This document shows positions 33,654 through 40,137 of a stretch of DNA of 64,000 nucleotides, piece by piece; positions within the stretch are counted from its first letter, which is position 1; each line of letters starts with the position of its first letter. The notes beneath the pieces are model-generated. The model was not told the DNA's origin. It did no database searches and saw only the letters and a program-made list of their open reading frames with translations. The translations under genes were made by a program, and so were the position numbers. The stretch comes from Thermoplasmata archaeon. GTDB taxonomy: Archaea; Thermoplasmatota; Thermoplasmata; Lutacidiplasmatales; UBA184. The DNA lies in assembly GCA_022750435.1 (NCBI GenBank), contig JAKIVS010000008.1:1-64000 (forward strand), written 5' to 3'.

Positions 33654-34691
33654 GTGCGGCTCCTGGTCGTGGACGACGACCCGGTGTTCCGAGACGAGCT
33701 CGCCGAGCTGCTCCGGGACGACGGGCACGAAGTCGGGGTCGCCGGATCGGTGGCCGCCGGGGTGGCGGCCCTCGAGGCCGGCGAGGTCGATGTGGTGTTC
33801 ACCGACCTCAAGATGCCCCGCCACGGGGGGCTCGAGCTCCTCGCCGAAGTCCGTCGACGCTGGCCCTCGACGATGACCGTCGTGATCACCGGGTTCGCCA
33901 CCGTCGAGACCGCCGTCGAGGCGATGAAGCTCGGCGCGTTCGACTACCTCCGCAAGCCGTTCCGCATCGAGCAGATCCACCGGATCCTCGAGCTGGCGCG
34001 GGACGAGGCGAAGTTCCAGGGGGGCGGCGCCGCACCGGCGACCGTCGACCAGACCGTCCGCCGGTGGATCGACCGGGACGGACTCGCGGTTCTCCACCTC
34101 ACCGACCGCCCCGTACGGTCGCGGCCGGGCCTCGACGTCGTCCGGGTCGGCCCGGGCGGCGCCGCGGTGGCGAACGACGCGGTCGCGGCGTTCCTGGGCG
34201 GCAAAGAGAAAGTCGGCGTCGTCGTGGAGGGGGTCGACCGGCTCTTCGAGAGCGCACGTGCCTCCGACCTGGTCGCCTTCGTCGGCGCGCTGCGCGTCCG
34301 TCTCGAAGGGCGGGGCCCCGTCCTCGTGACCTACGACCCAGCCCGAACCCCGGAGTCCACCGCGCAGGACCTCCGCGCCGCCCTCGTCGGCCTCCGAACC
34401 CGGGCGATCCTCGAGGCGCTCTCGAACCCCATCCGCCGGGCCGTGCTGCGGCGGAGCGGCGCGGGTCGGATCACGTTCGGCCAGGCCCTGGAAGCCGCGG
34501 GCCTCGACGACTCCCCGAAGCTTTCGTTCCATATGCACCGGCTCGTCGAGGAGGGTCTCCTCGCCCACGTCGGAGACGAGTACCGGATCACTCCCGAGGG
34601 CGAGCAGTCGCTGCGCCTCCTGGCCGCCTGGGACGCCGTCGCCTCCTCCGGGACGGCCGCCAACGCGGCCATCGCCCAACGGGCAGACTGA
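33654..34691 (+). CDS. response regulator: receiver, DUF835-like and winged-helix domains
   Basis: A 345-residue protein starting with GTG. Residues 1-120 are a complete receiver domain: LLVVDDDP acidic pocket, Asp51 in VVFTDLKMP, the later VVITGFATVE and YLRKPFR. Residues about 140-250 (GLAVLHLTDRPV, then VGVVVEGVDRLFESAR and a PVLVTYDPAR end) resemble DUF835, a domain often attached to archaeal signalling proteins. Residues about 260-330 are an ArsR-like winged helix: LRTRAILEALSNPIRRAVL, with FGQALEAAGLDDSPKLSFHM as recognition region. It is therefore a probable DNA-binding output, unlike most archaeal regulators, which lack one. Confidence 0.85.
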   Translation: MRLLVVDDDPVFRDELAELLRDDGHEVGVAGSVAAGVAALEAGEVDVVFTDLKMPRHGGLELLAEVRRRWPSTMTVVITGFATVETAVEAMKLGAFDYLRKPFRIEQIHRILELARDEAKFQGGGAAPATVDQTVRRWIDRDGLAVLHLTDRPVRSRPGLDVVRVGPGGAAVANDAVAAFLGGKEKVGVVVEGVDRLFESARASDLVAFVGALRVRLEGRGPVLVTYDPARTPESTAQDLRAALVGLRTRAILEALSNPIRRAVLRRSGAGRITFGQALEAAGLDDSPKLSFHMHRLVEEGLLAHVGDEYRITPEGEQSLRLLAAWDAVASSGTAANAAIAQRAD

Positions 34692-34746
34692 CGGTCGGGA
34701 CGAGCGTGCGCCCGTCCCGACCGGAAGGGGTTCGGCTGGTCGTGGC

Positions 34747-35301
34747 CTACGCGACGAGGAGGCGGAGCGCCCGGTCGGTGAGGGAGCTGCTTCCCCACCG
34801 CTCGCGGAGTCCGAGGCGAGAGGCGACGCCGTACGCCGTCGGGGCGAAGGCGAGCACGACGAAGACGAGCGCGAGCATCAGGTCCCCGCCCGGGTCGGTG
34901 TAGCCGGGCTGTCCCCATCCGCCGTAGCCGCCGACCGCCCAGATCAGTCCCATGATCGCGGCGGCGCTGAGCGCCGCGGGTCGCTGGAAGATCCCAAGCA
35001 GCAGCGCCGCGCCGGCGGCGGTCTCGCCGATCCCCACCACGACGCCGACGAGGAGCCAGTTCGCGCTCAGGGAGTCGATCCCGAAGCCCTGGACCACGCC
35101 CTGAAGCTGTCCCTGCTGGAGCAAGTACCACTTCAGGCATCCATCGAAGAGGAAGATCGCGCCGAACAGGATCCGGGCCGCCGAGACGAGGCGCAGGCTC
35201 GTGGCCCCCGACTGGGCCGTGGCCGTGGCCGACGCCGTCTCGTTTGCATTGGACCGCCACAGGGCGCTGAGACCTCCATACCGACTGGACATGGGATTCA
35301 C
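34747..35301 (-). CDS. DoxX-family membrane protein
   Basis: A 184-residue protein with four membrane helices in the DoxX/DoxD pattern: RILFGAIFLFDGCLKWYLL at helix one, a GETAAGAALLLGIFQRPAAL middle region, and GDLMLALVFVVLAFAPTAYG at the end. Some members form part of thiosulfate:quinone oxidoreductase, and most are uncharacterised. The start is GTG at 35301, since a TTGATAGC box lies about 27 bases upstream on this strand. An ATG at 35292 is the alternative. A palindromic site abuts the promoter. Confidence 0.78.
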   Translation of the reverse strand: MNPMSSRYGGLSALWRSNANETASATATAQSGATSLRLVSAARILFGAIFLFDGCLKWYLLQQGQLQGVVQGFGIDSLSANWLLVGVVVGIGETAAGAALLLGIFQRPAALSAAAIMGLIWAVGGYGGWGQPGYTDPGGDLMLALVFVVLAFAPTAYGVASRLGLRERWGSSSLTDRALRLLVA

Positions 35302-35339
35302 CGAGAGGACCGAGCCAACGTCGGCGCTATCAAGCGTCC

Positions 35340-35355
35340 ATCAAGTTTCCTTGAC
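35340..35355. promoter_or_regulatory. palindrome ATCAA-N6-TTGAC upstream of doxX-like gene
   Basis: ATCAAGTTTCCTTGAC matches the shared site except for the first base, and its arms TCAAG/CTTGA are self-complementary. It begins about seven bases beyond the TATA-like box of the minus-strand DoxX gene and 39 bases from its GTG. Confidence 0.55.
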
Positions 35356-35444
35356 GGGTTCCGGGGGGAGGCGCGCGGACCGGCGGGAAAAAATTGGCCT
35401 ATATGTAGAGCCGCAAGTTTTCCGGCTCCCCGAGGGGCCTCACC

Positions 35445-36035
35445 ATGCGAAAGATCACCGCCAGTCTGTACATGACGCTCGACGGCCGCGGCGCGTTCCC
35501 GAAGTACCCGGGCTGGGACCGGGAGACGACGGAGGCGAACGACATGTGGCGGAAGATGTGGTTGGACCGGTTCGACGATGTCACGACCGTCATCATGGGC
35601 CGTCGGTCGTTCGTCGGGCACCGGCGCGTGTGGACCGAGAAGGCGCGCAAACCGACGGACGCGCAGTACTTGATCGATTACTCCCGGTGGCTCGACCACG
35701 TCCAGAAGGTCTGCCTGTCGAGCCGCCTGAAGACGCCGGGATGGGAGAACTCCCGCATCATGAAGGGCGACTTGTCCAAGATCGTGGCGAAACTGAAGCG
35801 AGAGAAGGGCGGGAACATCATCGCGGAAGGGGGTCCGCGACTGATCCATGAGTTCCTCCAGCGGGGGCTCGCGGACGACTACTGGCTAGTCGTGCAACCC
35901 GTGGTGTACGGAAAGGGCCCTCAGTACTGGGGTCCGATGAAGGCGCAAGCGACGCTCAAGCTCCTCTCCTCGACGACGATGGAGGACGGCGAGCTGATGC
36001 TGCATTACGAGACCGTTCGGGGGTTCCGCGCCTAA
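35445..36035 (+). CDS. dihydrofolate reductase/RibD-C family reductase
   Basis: A 196-residue NADPH-binding reductase-like protein. MRKITASLYMTLDGR opens the fold, TTVIMGRRSFVG is the cofactor-binding segment, and GGNIIAEGGPRLIHEFLQRG matches the G-G-G-x-L motif of RibD C-terminal domains. LADDYWLVVQPVVYGKG is the usual next strand. These stand-alone proteins are common accessory reductases with unknown substrates. True DHFR activity is not implied. A CTATATGTAG box (about 35399-35408) precedes it by some 40 bases. Confidence 0.8.
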   Translation: MRKITASLYMTLDGRGAFPKYPGWDRETTEANDMWRKMWLDRFDDVTTVIMGRRSFVGHRRVWTEKARKPTDAQYLIDYSRWLDHVQKVCLSSRLKTPGWENSRIMKGDLSKIVAKLKREKGGNIIAEGGPRLIHEFLQRGLADDYWLVVQPVVYGKGPQYWGPMKAQATLKLLSSTTMEDGELMLHYETVRGFRA

Positions 36036-36218
36036 CGCGGTCCCGGGACCCTCGGAACCTCGGATTGTACCGGACGGCCGAGGCGGGGCCGGATGCCGCC
36101 GGGAGGGGGAGAGTTTCCGTGAGGAGAACCGCGCTTCCAAACCCCGCAAGTCGGCTGGAGCGCTCGGTCCACTCGCCACCCGTGGGAATTCCGCGCCGAC
36201 GGAGTTCGCCCCGCCCGT

Positions 36219-37868
36219 CTATTCGACCCCGACGATCCGCCCGTCGGGGAGGAGGTCCATCTGCTCGGCCCGCGGCCGCTTCGGGAGCCCTGGCATCGTC
36301 TCGACATCGCCGAGGTAGACCACTGTGAAACCGGCGCCGGCCGACCGTTCGACCCTCCGGACGGTGACGCGGAACCCCGTGGGTCGTCCGAGACGCTTCG
36401 GGTCGTCCGAGAGGGAGAGCGCCGTCTTCGCGACGCAGATCGGCACCGTACCCTCCCCAATCCGGGCGAGTTCCTCGAGCTGCGCTTGGGCGAGCTCCGA
36501 CCAGTCGGCTCCCGCACCGCCATACACCCGCCGGACGAGCTCGTCGAGAGCGTCGGGGATTGAGCTGTCGGCGGGGTAGAGGGGAGCGCTCTCCCCTCCT
36601 CGTTGGGTGGCCTCGACGACGCGGTCGGCGACTTCGGAGGCTCCGGCGGCCCCCTCGGCGAATGCGGTCGAGAGGGCAAATCCCGCAGCCTCCGCTCCGG
36701 CCGTCGTTCGTACCAGGTCGACTTCCTCGGGCGTGTCGCCCGGAAATCGGTTGAGGACCACCACGGGGGTCACCCCATACGCCCGTAGATTGGCGATGTG
36801 GGCGCGCAGGTTGTCGAGGCCGCGGGTGACGGCCGCGGGATCCGGTTCGCCCAGCCGATCCTCGCCGACGCCGCCCTGGTGCCGGAGGCCGCGCACGGTG
36901 GTCACGAGGACCCCGGCGGCGACCGTGAGCCCCGCCTGGCGGGAGACGATGTCCACGAACTTCTCGGCGCCGAGGTCGCTCGCGAACCCGGCCTCCACGA
37001 CGCAGTAATCGGCCGCCGCGAGCCCGAATTCGATCGCGAGGCGGCTCGCGGTCCCGTGCGCGATGTTCCCGAACGGCCCCCCATGGACCACAGCAGGGGT
37101 CCCGTCCGCGCACTGGACCAGATTCGGTTCGAGGGCGTCGCGGAGGAGCGCCGCCATGGCGCCCTCGGCCCGAAGGTCGCGGGCGCGCACCGGTCGACCC
37201 TGGGTGTCCGTGGCGATGAGGATCCGGCCGAGCCGGTCCTTCAGGTCCGCGTAGTCGCGGGCCAGGCCAAGGACCGCCGTCACTTCGGAGGCCGCTGTGA
37301 TGACGAACTGGCTCGCCCGTGTCACGCTCCGGCGAACGCCGCCGCTCGCGGCGGTGACCTGCCGGAGGGCTCGGTCCTCCATGTCCACGGTCCACGGCCA
37401 TCGGATCCGGTTCGGGTCGATCCCGAGTTCGTTCCCGAAGTAGAGGTGGTTGTCCAACAGGGCGGAGAGGAGGTTGTGCGCCGCGGCGACCGCGTGGAGG
37501 TCGCCCGTGAAGCCGAGGTTGATCGCATCGGACGGTTCGACGGTCGCCCGTCCGCCGCCGGTGGCGCCGCCTTTGACGCCGAAGACCGGACCCAGAGATG
37601 GTTGACGGAGGACCGCTACGACCGTGTGGCCGGCCCGTCGGAGGCCCATCGCCGTGCCGATCGTGGTGACCGTCTTTCCCTCCCCATGGGACGTTGGAGT
37701 CATCCCGGTGATGAGGATGAGTCGCCCTCGGCGGCCGAGTTCGGCCCGGCGGCGAATCATCGCGACCGAGAGCTTGCCGACCTCCCTCCCGAGGGGCCGG
37801 ACCTCGTCCGGTGCGACCCCGAGTTCCGCGCAGATCTCGCTCAGCGGTCGAACGGGTCCCGGCACCAT
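36219..37868 (-). CDS. fhs: formate-tetrahydrofolate ligase
   Basis: A 549-residue formyl-THF synthetase that joins formate to tetrahydrofolate using ATP. The P-loop is in ITGMTPTSHGEGKTVTTIG (about residues 53-70). LRQPSLGPVFGVKGGATGGG, AINLGFTGDLHAVAAAHNLL and the GFASDLGAEKFVDIV stretch are family signatures, and NRFPGDTPEEVDLV follows. The length is normal. It implies tetrahydrofolate-based C1 metabolism. The 183 bases after its stop and about 140 bases before its start hold no gene I can see. Confidence 0.92.
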   Translation of the reverse strand: MVPGPVRPLSEICAELGVAPDEVRPLGREVGKLSVAMIRRRAELGRRGRLILITGMTPTSHGEGKTVTTIGTAMGLRRAGHTVVAVLRQPSLGPVFGVKGGATGGGRATVEPSDAINLGFTGDLHAVAAAHNLLSALLDNHLYFGNELGIDPNRIRWPWTVDMEDRALRQVTAASGGVRRSVTRASQFVITAASEVTAVLGLARDYADLKDRLGRILIATDTQGRPVRARDLRAEGAMAALLRDALEPNLVQCADGTPAVVHGGPFGNIAHGTASRLAIEFGLAAADYCVVEAGFASDLGAEKFVDIVSRQAGLTVAAGVLVTTVRGLRHQGGVGEDRLGEPDPAAVTRGLDNLRAHIANLRAYGVTPVVVLNRFPGDTPEEVDLVRTTAGAEAAGFALSTAFAEGAAGASEVADRVVEATQRGGESAPLYPADSSIPDALDELVRRVYGGAGADWSELAQAQLEELARIGEGTVPICVAKTALSLSDDPKRLGRPTGFRVTVRRVERSAGAGFTVVYLGDVETMPGLPKRPRAEQMDLLPDGRIVGVE

Positions 37869-38008
37869 TCAGCCCGACCCCACGTGCCCGTTTGACTCCT
37901 CGCTCACGGCGATGCGTCTACCCGTCCCGCCGGAACGTGTCCGTGCCGGAACCCTGGATAGGGTTCCCCTTCGGCCCCTAGGGAGGGGACCACGGAGCGT
38001 GGGGCCGG

Positions 38009-38587
38009 TCACACGTCCGCGTACGGGTCCGGGGGCTCCCGCCGGGCCTTCGACGACCTCGTCGGTCTCTCCGGGGCCGGCGCCGGGGTCAAGCTGCCCT
38101 TCGGGCCGATCGTCCGGCCCTCGATCGCCTGGACAATGTCGGTTCGGGTAACGATCCCGACAACGTGGTGGCGACTATCGACGACCGGGAGGCGGCTGAT
38201 TCCGTGCTGGGTCAGCAAACGCGAGGCTTCCCGAATCGTCGTTTCCGGGTCGATCGTCACCGGTCGGGACGTCATGAACTCCGAGACCCTGGCGTTCTTC
38301 AGCCGAGCCTGGGAGGCTTCCAACGGGCCCGCCCCCGAGCGGGGCGTCGAGTCGAGGAGGATGTCGAGGAAGCCCCGGGCGCTCATCGCCCCCGTTGCCC
38401 GATGGATCCCCCGCACGAGGTCAATCTCGCTGACAACCCCGACGAGCCGACCGGCGGGGTCGACGACCGGCAGCCCGGAGACGTGGTTCGACCGCATCAG
38501 GACCGCCGCTTCGTGGGCGCTCGCCGTCGGCTCGACCCGGGCGACGACCCGGGTCATGATTTCCGCGACGTAGGCGTGTTCGTCCAT
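38009..38587 (-). CDS. tandem CBS-domain protein
   Basis: A 192-residue Bateman-type module. The first CBS motif spans TASAHEAAVLMRSNHVSGLP to VGVVSEIDLVRGIH, and the second spans the TIREASRLLTQHGISRLPV segment to VGIVTRTDIVQAIEG. Such modules bind adenine nucleotides and regulate a partner. There is no catalytic domain. The C-terminus is a short basic tail. A GTATGTAG box about 25 bases before the ATG supports the start, and a weak copy of the shared palindrome lies just upstream. Confidence 0.85.
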   Translation of the reverse strand: MDEHAYVAEIMTRVVARVEPTASAHEAAVLMRSNHVSGLPVVDPAGRLVGVVSEIDLVRGIHRATGAMSARGFLDILLDSTPRSGAGPLEASQARLKNARVSEFMTSRPVTIDPETTIREASRLLTQHGISRLPVVDSRHHVVGIVTRTDIVQAIEGRTIGPKGSLTPAPAPERPTRSSKARREPPDPYADV

Positions 38588-38623
38588 GGGAGTCCCACCG
38601 AACCCGAGCTACATACCCCGCGC

Positions 38624-38639
38624 GTGAAGCGCCCTTGAC
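38624..38639. promoter_or_regulatory. degenerate copy of the shared palindrome before the CBS gene
   Basis: GTGAAGCGCCCTTGAC differs from GTCAAG-N4-CTTGAC by one base in the left arm. It starts 37 bases from the CBS gene's ATG, next to its TATA-like box, which is the same position as in the doxX and pseudo-receiver promoters. Confidence 0.35.
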
Positions 38640-38690
38640 TTCGGCCCGCCGGGGCGACCGGAGAGATTTCGGTGAGAGTCCCGCCGCGGG

Positions 38691-39176
38691 CTACTCCGAA
38701 CGGGGTGGGGAGCTGGTCTCGGACTCCCGGCGCCCCACAGCGAGGCCGACGACGACGACCAGGACCCCGAGACCGAGAACGCCGACGCCTACGAATCCAC
38801 CCGCGACGGGCTCGACGTAGCTGACGGTCACCGTGGCGTCGGGCGATGGGACGAGCAGGTAGTACTGGCCGGCTTTGCTCGACCAGTCGATGGAGCCGGA
38901 CATACCGGAGCCGTGGGCGACAACGGTCCCGTTCGTTTCGGCGGCGCACGCCGAACTCGTCCCGCAGGCATACACCGTGACGTTGGCGTCCACGGTCGAG
39001 GTCCAACTGGCCGTGAACGGGATTGGCCCGATGATCAACGTCCCGCTCACGCCGAAGTCGTACGCATGCCCGACCGGGACCGAGATGCTCGTCGAGGAGG
39101 AAACCAACGGAGCGTACCAGAGCGCCACGCCGACGACCGCCACTGCGAGACCGAACACCACGAGACTCGTCCGCAC
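38691..39176 (-). CDS. membrane-anchored extracellular hypothetical protein
   Basis: A 161-residue protein with an N-terminal hydrophobic helix (TSLVVFGLAVAVVGVALWY), an outside domain of about 95 residues rich in Ser/Thr and beta strands with a CGTSSAC cysteine pair, and a C-terminal helix (GFVGVGVLGLGVLVVVVGL) before a short charged tail. This is the topology of many archaeal surface proteins with one domain held between two anchors. No family is recognised. A CCTAAATAC element about 39 bases before the ATG is a possible TATA box. Confidence 0.62.
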   Translation of the reverse strand: MRTSLVVFGLAVAVVGVALWYAPLVSSSTSISVPVGHAYDFGVSGTLIIGPIPFTASWTSTVDANVTVYACGTSSACAAETNGTVVAHGSGMSGSIDWSSKAGQYYLLVPSPDATVTVSYVEPVAGGFVGVGVLGLGVLVVVVGLAVGRRESETSSPPRSE

Positions 39177-39318
39177 GCGAGGGTCCTACCTGGCCCCGGA
39201 CCGCCCTTCGGTATTTAGGCGTCCGAGAACCCGGGCGCCCGGCGGGTCGCGTCCGAGCCTCCGGGGGGACCGCCGACAACGTTGAAGTAACGGGGGCCGG
39301 TGCCGGAGACGGTGTGAC

Positions 39319-39714
39319 ATGCCGTTTGCAAAGAGCCCGCCGACGGCGCCGGAGCCGGAGCTCCCGGGCGCCGGCGATACGCCCCAACTGGTCGACCGGA
39401 TCGCGGGCGAGCTCGACCTTCTCGCCCGCAACGTCGACATCCTCGAGCGCCTCGGCGGGAACCCGCCCATGGGGATCATCCGCCTCAGCGAGGCGATGCA
39501 CCTCCCGATCCACAAGGTCCGCTACTCCCTCCACCTGCTCGAGCGCGAGGGTGTCATCCAACCATCCGCCGATGGCGCCGTCGTGACGGACCGTGCGAAG
39601 GAGTACTTCGCCGCCCTGGACGCGTCGCTCAGCCGGATGACTTCGGTCATCCAACACCTCCAGGAGCGGGCCGCGGAGTACAAGGGCCGTTCCGCCGCTC
39701 GGAAAGGCTATTAG
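39319..39714 (+). CDS. winged-helix transcriptional regulator
   Basis: A 131-residue protein. A helix at residues 25-45 is followed by a winged helix: GIIRLSEAMHLPIHKVRYSL with HLLEREGVIQPSADGAVV as wing. A C-terminal helix (DASLSRMTSVIQHLQERAAEY) probably dimerises as a coiled coil. It resembles small archaeal HTH proteins of unknown target. A possible promoter element GTTGAAGTAAC lies about 30 bases upstream. The tRNA-Asn promoter appears to overlap its stop codon. Confidence 0.72.
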   Translation: MPFAKSPPTAPEPELPGAGDTPQLVDRIAGELDLLARNVDILERLGGNPPMGIIRLSEAMHLPIHKVRYSLHLLEREGVIQPSADGAVVTDRAKEYFAALDASLSRMTSVIQHLQERAAEYKGRSAARKGY

Positions 39715-39740
39715 AGCCACCCGGCGTCGGCGCCGCCGGT

Positions 39741-39845
39741 GCCGCCGTAACTCAGCGGTAGAGTGCTCGGCTGTTAACCGAATGGTCAGCGGTTCGAACG
39801 GTCGCCCGGTCGTTCCGGAGCGCCCCGAAAGTCCGCTCGGCGGCG
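39741..39845 (+). tRNA. tRNA-Asn(GTT) with an intron in the T-loop
   Basis: Acceptor GCCGCCG pairs perfectly with CGGCGGC (39838-39844) and the discriminator is G. The D-arm is ACTC/GAGT, the anticodon loop CTGTTAA gives GUU for asparagine, and the anticodon stem CTCGG/CCGAA has one mismatch at its base. The T-stem AGCGG (39788-39792) finds its partner CCGCT only at 39833-39837, after a 33-base insertion. Removing bases 39799-39831 gives a normal T-loop TTCGAAT. A CTATTAGAG promoter element lies about 32 bases upstream. Confidence 0.85.
39799..39831 (+). other. 33-base bulge-helix-bulge intron in tRNA-Asn
   Basis: The boundaries fit a full archaeal splicing motif. The outer helix is the T-stem AGCGG/CCGCT. 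The central four-pair helix is TTCG (39793-39796) with CGAA (39826-39829). The three-base bulges are AAC (39797-39799) and AGT (39830-39832). The intron-side stem starts at GG (39800-39801) opposite CC and contains an inner CCGG/CCGG hairpin. Cutting after the second base of each bulge yields the canonical T-loop. The location corresponds to position 59/60, not the usual 37/38. Confidence 0.8.
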
Positions 39846-39881
39846 CCTCCCCATCCTTTCCAGCGAGGCGAACGCCGGAGC

Positions 39882-39955
39882 GGGCCCGTAGCTTAGCGGA
39901 CTAGAGCGTCCGGCTCATAACCGGTCGATCGACGGTTCGAATCCGTCCGGGCCCA
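39882..39955 (+). tRNA. tRNA with CAU anticodon (Ile2 or elongator Met)
   Basis: A 74-base tRNA. Acceptor GGGCCCG pairs with CGGGCCC and the discriminator is A. The D-stem is GCTT/GAGC, the anticodon loop is CTCATAA, and the T-arm is GACGG-TTCGAAT-CCGTC. A CAT anticodon can mean elongator methionine or the modified isoleucine tRNA for AUA. The acceptor resembles archaeal tRNA-Ile, so Ile2 is somewhat favoured. Its last 22 bases plus flanking sequence recur at 43879. Confidence 0.82.
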
Positions 39956-39999
39956 GGTCCGGGCTTGCACCCGTGAGGGTTCGGGTCCGAGGGGCGGCC
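39934..39999. repeat. direct repeat A: tRNA 3' end plus flank
   Basis: The first 24 bases of this segment, the T-loop to just past the tRNA's 3' end, are identical to 43879-43902. The similarity continues for about 40 more bases with scattered mismatches. This arrangement, a whole tRNA at one end and only its 3' end at the other, is typical of att sites of elements that integrate into tRNA genes. Confidence 0.7.
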
Positions 40000-40137
40000 C
40001 TCTGGTCCATCCGCCGATTCGGGGTGGGGTCCGGATCGGTCCCACGTTCTGGCGCTCCGACGATCCCAGCGGCATGGGACGCATCGAAGGAGTTGCGAGA
40101 GCGGGCACCTCGAGACCCACGGCTGAGCTCGAGGTGT

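Noticed and set aside
39741-39800. tRNA-Asn as a truncated pseudogene
   Set aside because: The missing T-stem strand and acceptor are found 33 bases downstream with perfect pairing and a splice motif.
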